From: Pachyseris speciosa
Lineage: Eukaryota; Cnidaria; Anthozoa; Scleractinia; Pachyseridae
Direction: 5' to 3'
Assembly (NCBI GenBank): GCA_016490735.1
Contig: JAEMWC010000391.1
Span: 185,001-249,000, forward strand
Length of the DNA stretch: 64,000 nucleotides
Of the stretch, positions 23,266-33,532 are shown piece after piece. Under the pieces are notes generated by a model. The model searched no databases. It was not told where the DNA came from and saw only the letters and a program-made list of their open reading frames with translations. The position numbers were made by a program, and so were the translations under genes. Numbering within the stretch: the first letter of the stretch is position 1; each line of letters begins with the position of its first letter.

Positions 23266-23702
23266 GATTTTTTTCCCGCGTTTCCATTTGATGCTACATG
23301 TATTTCGATCATGAATTATTTTTCCTTTTTTAACTACAGGACAGTCCTGTTTCAGTCCTATTAGTCTTCACAGGGTTCTTAGCACATGAAGATGTGGTTC
23401 AGTCTCCATATATATAGTTCATTAAACAAACCGCTTCAGATACTAGGTGCCAGAATGGACAGACGGCATGGCATATTAGCAACTCCAAACAATTTCTTAG
23501 TGATAGACCACGCTGCTGAATGCAGCTTTGCGTAAGAGCGGCCATGTTTCAAAGAATTTCCTTGAGGTGGTGTGACTAATGACCTTGTGAGATGTAGACT
23601 AGATGTCATAAGGCCGATACAAACGTTACCAACATTGCTGCCACAAAACCTCAAACTTTCTTTGGTGCACCATTCTGAGTGCGTTTGAACGCCTTTCTGT
23701 TT

Positions 23703-23750
23703 TTGTTTTGTTTTGTTTTGTTTTTGTTTGTTTGTTTGTTTGTTTGTTTG
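23703..23750. repeat. (GTTT)n microsatellite
   Basis: Tandem gttt/ttttg units downstream of gene B. The surrounding 22976-24088 interval shows otherwise only the tRNA-like head. Confidence 0.8.
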
Positions 23751-24088
23751 GGGTCTGTTGGCACTTCTTGGGTGTTGCTGCCTATTTTATTCGGGACTCA
23801 GCATCACATATTCACATTTTTCTTCTACGACCCTTTGTATATTAGCAAAGATAAAATGATGACTGATTAAAAAACATTTTGGCTTTTTACAATTTTACTA
23901 CATAGACGAAATAGGGAGAACTTGAAATCGCAAGCTAACAACTTGTTCGTTCTGCATCTTGCAGCAAGCAGCTGAGAAATCTCTTGACTCTATTCAAACT
24001 AATTGTGTTCTGATTATCCTCAACTTCCGCTGAAAGAAGCTTTCATATTTAGGACATTTGTGTAGTTGTATGTGAAGTAATTTGTGGA

Positions 24089-24324
24089 TTATCTTGTTTT
24101 TTCTTTACTTTCTTTCGTAATCACGGCTACAATGCTTTTCATTTTCGGTGCTAGTTTCACTTTCCTTACTCGTTCATCTTTTGAAGGTTGCTTTCCCTTT
24201 TCTTTTGCATCCCCATTCTTCTTTGTTTTCATGTCAGAAACTGTAACTTTTGCGTCAGTCTCTGTGGCAGTCATGCCAGTCCTGTTAGAATTTTTTGAAG
24301 GTTGCTTTCCCTTTTCTTTTGCAT
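24089..24324 (-). pseudogene. Out-of-frame continuation of the gene B Lys-rich repeats
   Basis: Beyond the one-base change at 24325-24327, the same repeat (VTVSDMKTKKNG) carries on in the neighbouring frame for about one more unit and ends in a basic segment with KVKLAPKMKS and ESKEKTR. Conservation of the repeat on both sides indicates the frame change is recent or an assembly error. Confidence 0.6.
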
Positions 24325-27300
24325 CCCATTCTTCTTTGTTTTCATGTCAGAAACTGTAACTTTTGCGTCAGTCTCTGTGGCAGTCATGCCAGTCCTGTTA
24401 GAATTTTTTGAAGTTTCCTTTCCGTCTTCTTTTGCATCACCATTCTTCTTTGTTTTCATGTCAGAAACTGTAACTTTTGTGTCAGTCTCTGTGGCAGTCA
24501 TGCAAGTCCTGCTAGAATTTTTTAAAGGCTCCTTTCCGTCTTCTTTTGCATCCCCATTCTTCTTTGTTTTGCTGTCAGAAACTGTAACTTTGGCTTCATT
24601 CCCTGTGCCAGTCACACCAGTCTTGTTAGAATTTTTTGTTTTCCTACTTTTCGTTTCCCTTATGTTGTTATTTGTATCAATGTTGCTGGTTTTCTCTGAA
24701 TTCTTTATTTTTTTGTGGACAGCAGCTGATCTCGTTGGCTCGCTCTTCGAAACTCCCTTTCCTTTTTGTTTCTTCATCGGTCCAACAACTCCATATTGGG
24801 GCGCTAAAATTGTGTGTCAAAAATTCAGTTAATACCTCCTTGACAACATTCATTGTTAAACAATGAACGGACGTGATCAATAAATGCATTAATTCAAGAG
24901 AGGAGAGAAGAGAGTATATCCCCTGTAGCTAAAGGAGATTGTCATTTTATCAGCAATAATTAAATAAATGCCAGGCCAAATATTACAAATGGCGAAGATG
25001 AACATGGGTTTGCTGAAAAACCCCTTGAAGTACATTGATTCTCTCTATTAATGGTATCGTAGAGTCCAGCAAGCACTCGAGCGGTATTCTTGTACCGATC
25101 GACAATTACATACGTGCATATGCGGTACCTCAGTTGAGAGAAATACAGTTTCGGCTGAAGATTCTTGGCATTCAAGTGAAGGTGATTCACCTATGACTGT
25201 GGTTCAAACTAGCATTTATTCGAGCATCAATTCGTCTTTAGACAAGAAAGAGAAAACCGTCGCTACATTGGGAATCTTGTTCTTGCAAATGAAAAGTACT
25301 ATACCTGAACTGTACACCACTGACTGATGAGGTGCTTGGATTGGCGTTGGCTGGCCATGAGGACTAACGGGATACAGTTGTTGTGTCTGCTGTTGAACAG
25401 GTACTTGAGGCACTGACGGTTGCATCCCGGAATGTAACTGGGTAGGTTGCACAGCTAGGTGGTTCATTTGAGGTTGGGTCGGTTGAATGCTTGACTGGAA
25501 CTGCGTCTGATGCTGTGGAGCCTGTCCTGCAGGATCAACGGCTACCTGAGGCTGATTTGTTGTTTGCAATTGTGGAGGCACTTGTGGCTGAGCTGGTGGT
25601 TGAGGATTTGCCGGAATAGGCTGCAACTGGGCCGCTTCATTGGGCTGCAGAGGCGAGGGAGTTTGAACTGGGCTACCTGTTGCTAAAGGCTGCACAGTTT
25701 GAGTAACGCCATTGGGCTGCTGAAGCGCTGCAGTTAGCGGAACTCCACCGGGTTGTGCTCCTCCACTGGGAAGCTGAGTCTGCTGAGTTTGGATGCCTCC
25801 ACCAAGCTGTGGAGTCTGTACTGCCGGTCCCATAACATTATGCAGCCCAGGAGTTTGGGCAACTCCAACAGGTTGTTGGATTTGCGAAGGAGTAAGAGGA
25901 GGAGCAACATTGGGCTGCGGAGGCAGGGGTTGCATCGGTTGCGGCTGGTTAGGTTGTAAAGGTTGAACCAGTCCACCAGGCGGCTGAGGCATGTACGCTC
26001 TACATGTGTGGGGGCAGATATTTTGCCATTCAGGATCCTTACAACGATTTTCTTGGGGTTTACACTCACTTGAAGTGTCCATAACAGGGTCGTCTAAAAT
26101 GCAAATAATTAAATGGACTTGATGTTACGTCCAATATAAGCCCATGGGAGGTTACTCCACGCATCACGCTGGTAGCGCTGATGATTTGGTACAAAGAGGA
26201 TGAACTTATTCCTTTGCAAAAGAAAAAACCCAAAAAGTCCGAACAGAGATCAATCTAAAACTAAAAAATATTCGGCTTGTGCTGGTTTCGTACCGATGAT
26301 CTCAACAGATCGATGTAGCACTCTTTAAGTTGAGCTAACTTCGAAGTCAATTAGGAGCTGGTCATTTTGTTGAAAAAGTTGGCCAGAGGTGACCAGCTTG
26401 CAGTTGGCTTTTCAGCTCGGAGAGTAGAGAAGTGCTCCGGTAGCTGAGAGGTAATGGGTTCGAACCTCACATAAGCCTGCTTGTATTTTATTCTATCCTA
26501 TTTTATTTTTCAGGTGCCTAAGTTGCGTTTATAACTGCGCTTTAATAAAGCCCCGTCAATGCAGCAAAAGAGTAACTGTTTAGCAGTTTCTCAGTAGATA
26601 GACTATACGAAAAACGTGTAAATTTACCTGATACGCACATGGCACAACTCAGTTTACAGTTTTTAGTCATATACCGGTGATTAATTAAGCATTCACCAGC
26701 TGATGCCCGTTTCTGGCACTCCTTTGTTTCCCAGTCTTCACATAAAAAATCTGATGATGAACGAAATTAGAATAAATTGTGTGTTATTTTGATCAGTTAT
26801 AGAGTACTAAAGTGATGACGTCACAAAAACTAAATCTCTGAAATTATGGGATTCGTTTGGATATTGAGAAAGAACACGATAAAAAATACCTACTTGCCAA
26901 GAATCGGCATTATCTTACAGTTTGAGAGCGAGGTATTAGTGCCGTTATGCTCTGCTGACTCCATACAAATCCTTCTAAATTTCACTTAGTTCACAGCATA
27001 ACGTTATGAACCAAGTAAAATTTAGACGGATTAGTATGGAGTCAGCAGGGCATAACGGTGCTAATATCTCGGAGTCAACTTATCGATTTGCGTTAATTCT
27101 AGTTGTTGACAAGACGGGTTATGATGGTCATAGGCGTCACAAGCTGATAATAAGGAAAGGAAGACGAGAAAGCTGGAGCATTTCTCATTTTCATTTTATA
27201 CTTAGTTCTCCGTTACGTTCTCCAATCACATCGCTCTACTCAAATTTAGATTGACCTCACATACTGACTTCCTTTGGGGAAATGGTTGAAATGAACGAAA

Positions 27301-28099
27301 TACCTCGACAGCTGTGCGGACAAACCTTAGTCCATCCTCTCTCCAAACAATAACCTTGACCATGCTTCTCCAATTCTGCTGCGCATTTACTTGATAGGTC
27401 CATGCGCTTAAGGGGATCCCCTAAACAATAAATTGCCACAAACGCTGTTTAATCTCTTTCCCTTCTTAAAGATTATATTCCACAGAACAAAAAAAAGTTA
27501 AAATTGAAAAACTTCTTCAAACATCAATTCTTGACTTCGCTCGAGTGGTGCTTTAAACTGTATACCCTTAGCAAACCCTGGTCATAAGAAGTGGTGATTA
27601 ACACTAAACCTCGCGGGCATCTGATTTTCTTTGTAATATTTTATTTAGAAATTACACAATTATTATTTAGGTGATTAAAAGGGAAAGAAGAGTGATACCT
27701 TGACATCCATGACAAGATAAACTATTACTACAAGAATCACTCCGACAACGAAAAGAGGGAGGGCACTAACGTTGGAAACATCAAGGCGATTAAGAGATTA
27801 GTTTAGATGCCGTCAAATTAGCAGCAAATTAATGCTTGGATTCAGTAAAATAACATCGCCTGGGTGATGGGATAACCGCCCAAACCCGGAAAACATCAGT
27901 TCAATCGGATGTTGGTCATGTTACCCCTGTGACTGATTCTGTTTTGGTGACAAGGTAAAGCAAAACCGCAGACACTAACCTGGAAAACACATCTTGCATG
28001 TTAACTTGCAATTTTGACTCATGAACTGAAGTCGTGTGCCACAGTAGTAATCATAATTGCTGCAACGTTCTGGATCATCGTCATAGCAAACTTCGTCAT
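24089..28099 (-). CDS. Gene B: multi-ShKT protein with Pro/Gln-rich and Lys-rich tail (5' end missing)
   Basis: Exons found: 27980-28099, 27304-27420, 26628-26750, 25305-26093 and a terminal exon from 24803 downward, all phase 1. Order: six-cysteine ShKT, four-cysteine ShKT, six-cysteine ShKT, four-cysteine ShKT fused to about 230 residues rich in Pro and Gln, then a Lys-rich exon with 33-residue repeats. No signal-peptide exon was found between 28100 and about 32800, so the gene is incomplete at its 5' end, or its first exon is too short to recognise. Architecture parallels genes A and C, which lie downstream on the same strand; the three look like tandem paralogues. The literal frame stops at 24271; one base further lost in the repeat region would otherwise allow reading to 24089 (see the terminal exon entry). 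Confidence 0.7.
24271..24803 (-). CDS. Gene B terminal exon: Lys-rich tail with 33-residue repeats
   Basis: Acceptor ATTTTAG, phase 1. After APQYGVVG come Lys/Ser/Asn-rich residues and repeats of about 33 residues built on TATETDAKVTVSDMKTKKNG followed by DAKEDGKE and NSNRTG. In the third full repeat a run of four C (plus strand, gcatcccc) is three C (24325-24327), and the frame leaves the repeat and stops at 24271. The repeats themselves continue in the next frame to a stop at 24089. No cysteine or domain is present; the region is probably disordered. Confidence 0.7.
25305..26093 (-). CDS. Gene B exon: four-cysteine ShKT plus Pro/Gln-rich region
   Basis: 789 nt, phase 1-1, acceptor ATTTTAG, donor GTTCAG|GTATAG. 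The ShKT variant reads SECKPQENRCKD...ICPHTCR. About 230 residues of Pro, Gln, Val and Thr follow, with loose repeats (QLPSGGAQPGG, QPTQLHSGMQPS and similar). There is no cysteine in the tail. The uninterrupted frame over this length supports coding. Confidence 0.8.
26270..26475. repeat. Two degraded tRNA-like SINE heads
   Basis: On the minus strand near 26345-26270 is a tRNA-like sequence (GAAGTTAGCTCAACTT, then GATC-containing arm and GGTACGAAACC). On the plus strand near 26430-26475 is a shortened head (GGTAGCTGAGAGGTAATGGG TTCGAACC, lacking the anticodon arm), followed by 'caggtgcctaagttgcg', the same tail type as the SINE at 29020. Both lie in the gene B intron. Confidence 0.5.
26628..26750 (-). 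CDS. Gene B exon: six-cysteine ShKT domain
   Basis: 123 nt, phase 1-1, acceptor CATCAG, donor ATCAG|GTAAAT. Reads LCEDWETKEC, GEC, KNCKLSCAMC. All six cysteines are present. Confidence 0.85.
26927..27072. mobile_element. Fold-back (palindromic) element in a gene B intron
   Basis: The arm gcgaggtattagtgccgtta and following bases (to ...ccatacaaatccttc) are repeated in reverse complement at the right end with few mismatches, leaving a loop of about 20 bases. About 65-bp arms. No target duplication is evident. Confidence 0.7.
27304..27420 (-). CDS. Gene B exon: four-cysteine ShKT variant
   Basis: 117 nt, phase 1-1, acceptor TTGTTTAG, donor CGAG|GTATTT. Reads KCAAELEKHGQGYC then KVCPHSCRG. Cysteines 2-5 only; there is no cysteine before or after. 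Confidence 0.75.
27690..27766 (-). pseudogene. Possible degenerate ShKT exon
   Basis: One frame reads CRSDSCSNSLSCHGCQ before a GTATCA donor in phase 1, like the ends of the ShKT exons, but no acceptor gives the needed incoming phase without a stop. It may be an exon relic. Weak. Confidence 0.25.
27980..28099 (-). CDS. Gene B exon: six-cysteine ShKT domain
   Basis: 120 nt, phase 1-1, acceptor CTTCTCTAG, donor TTCCAG|GTTAG. Cysteines run VCYDDDPERC, YYC, QNCKLTCKMC, complete and normally spaced. It is the most upstream exon I can defend for gene B. Confidence 0.85.
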
Positions 28100-29019
28100 C
28101 TAGAGAAGGGTAAAGTATTTTACTTACCATGTATAGATAGCAGCCTTTTATGCCCGTATGGCAGATATAGAGTCAGGACTTGCCCGATCTGTCCCAGTCA
28201 CAAGTCACCAATCGCCTAAATAGCGGGAAATTATTGACGCTGGTACACTTGAGAAGTAGTTAACGTAAAATTCTATTATGTTCTTGCCCTACAATTTGGT
28301 GCAGACGCCAAGGTTAACTCTCTGATGCAACCGCAGCCATTATGAATAGCAATAACTGGGTGAGTAAGTTATAAGAATTTGGGATAGCCCTCTAGCTTGA
28401 AAAGTTATCAATGGTTGGGATTCACGGATTTCCGAATGGTGGCCAGTTGCCAACGTGATAGTAGGTCTAGCAACCATTATAGCATCCAACGCTTTGTTCC
28501 TTTGCAACCGGAGAAACCTTGGAGGTTGAATTTCATGTGAACAAACCGTTCCGTGAGGTTAAGTAGTAACAGGGAACAGCCTCCCAAAATTAAATGTTTA
28601 CGGTTTTCCAGCAGTTTTTCAATTTATTTGTGGTTTCAAGTGTATTTACCCCTATATCTCTGTGTAGCGACTTCTTTGACCCGGGTCCTTGCCACTGGAC
28701 TGCTATGCGACAAGAAGACCAAGTTGAAGGTTGAAAGAATGAAGAGATTGTTAATGGTTGAAACCATCGCTCTGTGAAAAAGGCAAAATAAATTTTATTT
28801 TTGATGCATCTACATTTTTCTCGCGAAGTTGGGCTCAACTCTGCAAGAACTCATTTTCAGCTGTCTTTGAGACCTCGTGTAAAGCGTAGAAACTAAAAAA
28901 TTTATTAAATGAAAGTGAAAGTAATGGAGGTTAGAATAATCCGCAGCTTCAAATATATGATTCTCGCATATTCATCACTCGCGGGTATATTATGAACCAA
29001 CAAAATGACTAGCTACCAG
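28100..29019. other. Spacer upstream of the first visible gene B exon
   Basis: It should include upstream exons or the promoter of gene B. I searched for a phase-1 leader exon on the minus strand and found none convincing. Confidence 0.35.
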
Positions 29020-29165
29020 CTGGCTTGTTAGCTCAGTTGGTAGAGCACTGCCCCGATATCGCAGAGATCGTGGGTTTGGTACCCGTACCAGCCTGATTTT
29101 TTTTTTTTTTTTCAGGCTTTGTTTTTTAACTGCTGCTCAAGTGGTGTCATAACTGCGATGATCAA
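29020..29165 (+). repeat. tRNA-headed SINE
   Basis: Head GGCTTGTTAGCTCAGTTGGT with an anticodon stem CTGC/GCAG and anticodon position GAT (Ile-like), but with C at position 33 and a poor T arm. It is followed by 'cctgatttttt...tcaggc' and a tail with 'ataactgcgatgatc'. The same design recurs at 4480-5235 and near 26430, so one SINE family is present in at least three places. Confidence 0.7.
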
Positions 29166-30176
29166 TCACGTCTTCATTAAAATCGCCAACAGTCGCAGAA
29201 TTAATACTGAAGCTCTCTCTATATCGTGTACTACAGAGGTGTTTGTGAAATGTTTTGTGGGATTCATTAGCTGTTTTAAGTACTTATAATTTCGCTTTCA
29301 TCGCAAGATAGAGCAAACACTTTACTTGTCAAGAGGTTTGTTTGTCGCTTCGGGTTTTAACTAAGTAAACGTAATATTCGAGCAGTTGCCAGACATGATA
29401 AACATGGAGATCAATGCACTCACTCTCGAATTTTGAAGTAGGATAATTGTTATCATAAGCATACTTAGTCCGCCTTTCCTCTTGACAATAACGAATACTT
29501 TGTTACTGTTCCAAACGCTTTTGCTAGAATAATTACTTCAATGAGGGGGATTTCAAGTCCCAAGCCCATAGGCGTCAAACCATTGTTAATTGACCGCATA
29601 ATCAGGGAAGATATAAGATATCTCACCAACAAAAGTAAATTTATTGGCGATTGCCTGGTTTTCTCCTACCTGACATATACTACTGGTACCGCTATCTCCT
29701 CCACCCATGCGAGCACAAAGGCTGTTTTAGAGAGGAAAAATGCACTTAGAATTTATCGGAAAAACAATTCGGCTCCAAAGAAAAGAGACTGGGGCACGTC
29801 AGTGTTCAAGCGGAGAAATCCAATGTAATTTCAGTACTCACCTAATTTTTACCTTTACTGGGATCAAGCGACATGCTTCCCTGTTTGCCTAACTTTTGGT
29901 GCTTCACAAAAGGCTCTATTGCTAAATTTTTTATCACCAACATGACAACCACCAGTATTTCAGACGTGAAACAAATTGTAACCTGTTATGTCTAGTTAGA
30001 GAAGTAAAACAGTCATACCGTAAGCTTGATTTGACATCTTTTATAGTTTACAAAGCTTGAATATTAATAGTGGCTGTAGAAGTGTTTTAAAAGACCTGGC
30101 TTGTTAGCTGTACACTTAGGCAGCTGCCCTCAAACTAAATGGTCTGTTGCATAGAACGACCCTAGGTGTGAGAAAT

Positions 30177-30609
30177 CAGGGTCGTAACGAAGTATATTTT
30201 TCCATCGCTGATCCCATAATTTTGGCCCAATAGTTTGATCCCTGATCCCAAAAACGTGACAACGTGTGATCCCTGATCCCAATAAAATTTTCTGATCCCA
30301 TGACGCAATTGGTAAGCGACTGGCCTATTTGCAAGTTAAAGTTAAGTGTGCTTACCTGAAGCAACTCGTCATTTGCCCACTATAATCGTTCTCATTCATC
30401 CTTCAAGGAGTTTTCTTCTTTTAGCATGTTGTACAAAGTAAAAATTCTCGCCTATGGTTTGTGTGCAATTTTTTAAAATTTTACTTTAAGGCTGCTACTA
30501 GAGTCCGATCGCTGGTCCTTTCAAAAAACTACTGATCCTGATCCCATGATTTGTGATCCCTGATCCCGGGGCTGTGATCCCTAATCCCATATACCTCGTT
30601 ACGACCCTG
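30177..30609. mobile_element. Inverted-repeat element with GATCCC-rich interior (433 bp)
   Basis: Ends CAGGGTCGTAACGA(A/G)GTATAT are inverted repeats of about 21 bp. AGAAAT sits on both sides (30171-30176 and 30610-30615) as a likely target duplication, perhaps 7 bp with a shared G. The interior repeats 'tgatccctgatccca' many times. The CAGGG terminus recalls hAT elements, but an 8-bp duplication is not seen. Confidence 0.6.
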
Positions 30610-30912
30610 AGAAATGTTAGATCAATAATCTACAAGTACGTCTCCTTCACAAAAATGTTGGAAAACTGCAGTAAAAGCTGAAAGAACATGAAAAAAAGAC
30701 GAACCGAACCGACAAAGACGAACCGAAGCCGGAACAGGCGGGCAGCGCTTTAGAAACCAATTGCTGCGACTGACAGGCCATTTATTCTTCTTCACTTACT
30801 CTGAGGTCACGCATAAATTAGAATTCCCGGTTCAACCGGAAGTCGGCCATGTTGGATGACAACTTGACCCAGACAGTGACCCGAGACAATCGCGTTGAAC
30901 GAGCTCGGTAAT

Positions 30913-32262
30913 ATGGGAGTCCTTTGTGCCGTTTTTGATTGCAGCCACAACATGAACAGGGACAAACAATTCAGTTTTTCGATTTCCAGCAGTAATCAGA
31001 AATCAAGGAGAAGAAATGAAGAAATTGGGTCAAATGCGATGGAGTAAGTGTATCGCAAACATTTCCTGCGAAGACCTTACAGAGAATAAAATAAAATACT
31101 CTCGCGCATGCAGCCTTCACTTCATATCAGGTAATCCACATTTTATTCTTTTGCCCTAGAAGGAAAGTAAACATTGAAAGATATCCGATATAGAAAAAGG
31201 GTGAACATCAGAAGACTTGGGTAAATCTGGGTTGAGGAGACGTAAACAAACTTTCGCGGGAAAAAAATCGTCACCTAAATTTCACTAATATTTCTAATTT
31301 ACGTTATATTTTAGACAAACCATCAGACCTCTACAGTGTCAACGATCCAGACTGGGCACCTACCTTGAATATGGGCCATGACAAAATAAAATCACCGAGT
31401 AATGATGATCTGAAGCTTACTCAAAGAACGAAGGATCGCGCGGCAAAGCAAGCTCGCCTTGAACAGCTTGCTAGCAACTCTCAAGTTGTTTCTGTCAGAG
31501 AGACGATCGCGGAAAATGAACGTGGTTGTACCTTTAATTCTTCTGGTGTTGAATTTGAGGTCTTAAAACGAATCGATGAGGAGCGTGAAGAATTTCCCAA
31601 AGATATTGGAAGCGTTGGTTGTCAAACCGAGTGGCTTCGTGCTGACAAGCCCTTGGGGGGCACTTCCTAGTAGTAGGCTAATGGGGATGTGCCGCTGGAT
31701 GGGGTCGCTTTTTCACGACTGGATTGACTATAACAGCGTTGTATTTTCAATAGAGTTACTAGAATGGGGTCGCACATTTTCCGGATTTTGGGGGTAAATG
31801 TACCTGAATATTTGCACTGTAGGTGAAAAGTAAAGTGTCCTACCTTCACTTTAACAAATGTGTCAATTCGTTTTAGGATGACCTACTTAGCTGGCATCAC
31901 GAAAATCACATTTGCCCAAAAGTGACTAAGATGGGGTCTATAATCAGCCACAGAATAGACTGCAACGGGGTAGGGGTTCTGAGAGGCCAGCGGCACATAC
32001 CAAGCAAAAATTGACCCAAGTACCGCCCCCCCCCCCCCCGGGTGACAAAGAGTGTTAAACTGACCTAAGCATGACTCAAATTTACCAGCTTGAGGAATGC
32101 AACAGAAACCTATTTACAGAGTTTGAGAAAAAACAATTCTACACTGGAATTCCAACATTTGTAATACTTATGCAGCTGTTTTACTTCTATTGCTACCTAT
32201 GTTGTTGGCACAAGTACCAATGCACTGTAATAACTACCGTCCAATCCTCCTTTTGTCAGTAA
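30913..32262 (+). pseudogene. THAP-domain (transposase-type) gene, disrupted
   Basis: Exon 1 (30913-31130) starts MGVLCAVFDCSHN, giving the first zinc-binding C-x4-C of a THAP domain. It ends ACSLHFIS just before a GTAATC donor, the C-x2-H second pair. Between them the frame shifts by one base at a five-T run (30975-30979), after which RFP and a Trp-containing stretch follow as in THAP domains. Exon 2 (from 31315, acceptor TTTTAG) continues KPSDLYSVNDPDWAPTLNMG, the typical post-THAP motif, then a polar region to VGCQTEWL. At 31655 an inverted-repeat element begins; beyond it, SMTQIYQLEECNRN and KKQFYTGIPTFVILM resemble the next part of THAP/DDE-type transposase proteins common in cnidarians. 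The frameshift plus insertion make it non-functional as written. Confidence 0.65.
31655..32040. mobile_element. Inverted-repeat element inserted in the THAP gene (386 bp)
   Basis: Starts with a G run (ggggggcacttcc) and ends with a C run of about 15. Subterminal words atgtgccgctgg (left) and ccagcggcacat (right) are exact inverted repeats. No target duplication could be defined because both ends are homopolymers. Confidence 0.6.
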
Positions 32263-32293
32263 AAATTGGTTGGTTTGTCTGTTTTGTTTGTTT

Positions 32294-32424
32294 GGGTGAT
32301 TTGTTCGATTTCGATCCAATTTCGACAGTCGCTAGATTAACTTATCTTCAACAAAAACATTTTGGGGAATTAAATAATTCGAAACCGTTTTTCTCTGAGA
32401 GCCATTTCCGTGCGGTCGCTCCTA
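32294..32424. repeat. 131-bp direct repeat, copy 1
   Basis: Starts gggtgatttgttcgatttcg and is repeated almost identically (one difference seen) at 33533-33663, 1,239 bp downstream. It is non-coding. It could be a tandem duplication or the terminal repeats of a small retroelement, but the ends are not TG..CA. Confidence 0.75.
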
Positions 32425-33532
32425 TTCAAAATTATGCAAATTACCCGAAAATAGAAGCCACGTGAGAAAATTTGTAATTCCAATTTACGGACGCCGTACC
32501 ATCTTTAATGGCCTAATTTTCTTTTGGATGAATGATATCAATGAAAAATATTAAAAGGAAAATGTTAGAAATCCGCCTTTTTGTAGCGGAGTTACAGCAG
32601 TTCAAAGTAGGCCAATCCCATACATTCACTGTAATTTAGCCGTGTTTGACACTCCCTCCCCCTCCCCTCCCTTCTGCCAATATGGCGTCAGAAACTGTGG
32701 AAAGGTCTATAACAACAGGGATTAACTGGCAGACGATCAATACGTTCTGACGATACACAACTCACAGCTTAGGCTGTCAGTCAACGTCCCCAAAAAACTT
32801 CTGAAGACTATACTCACCCGTAAGATCGTGCTGCATACAATTGATATGACCCCGAGTTCAAACCATTTACGATTATGTCTCGTGTGATTGGTAATAGGCA
32901 AAATGAATCCAGCAGTTAATTGAGGTCCAGCCCTGGACAAGTGGTGTCTCAAGTGGAGGCCAGGTTACGAGCAATTAAGGTTATTGTGTAGGTTCAGGGT
33001 ATAAAATTTTCGATTTTTATTTTTTTCCATAAAAATGAACTTTTTACTGTGATCTTTCAAGCAAAGAAAAACACAATTCAAAACGATTGAATGGTCGCCG
33101 AGAAATGGAAAAAAAACCTGTTTGCACCGGAAGTAAATGTTGACAGTATGTTAATGCAGTGCGGCCAACCGGAGTGATTTCCGCGGGAAATATTGAATGC
33201 GAAAAAGTTGCTTTGCTTCATGAAGGTTGTGCGCTTTTAGTTTTTCGGCTATGATGATGAGTCAGGTAAACTTAGTCAAAGCTGGAGAATTTGTGACAAA
33301 ATGATAAACCAGTGAACTGTTTGAAGCACGAGAGTTTGCGTTCAGATAAAATTACGCGGAAAATTTCCACAGTAGGTGACCGGAAGAAAAGGTAGCCTTA
33401 AATTGATTGGCCGATCGTCGATAGAGGTGTTTGCGGGCGGTGTTTATTTTTGTAGTGAAGATTTTTTCAAGTGCTGTTTTCGCAAAGTTTGTTTCTGACT
33501 TGAAGATCACACTTTCAAGAGTTACAACTCAA

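Noticed and set aside
24084..24866. Plus-strand hydrophobic open frames opposite the gene B Lys-rich repeats
   Set aside because: The complement of AAG/GAA-rich codons reads as Phe/Leu/Ser and mimics membrane segments. The minus strand has the acceptor, phase and repeat logic.
29020..29093. Functional tRNA-Ile gene
   Set aside because: T33 is replaced by C, the T arm does not pair, and a SINE tail follows directly.
29541..29828. Plus-strand 95-codon open frame
   Set aside because: Basic and without any motif, no splice or homology support; length is within chance for this region.
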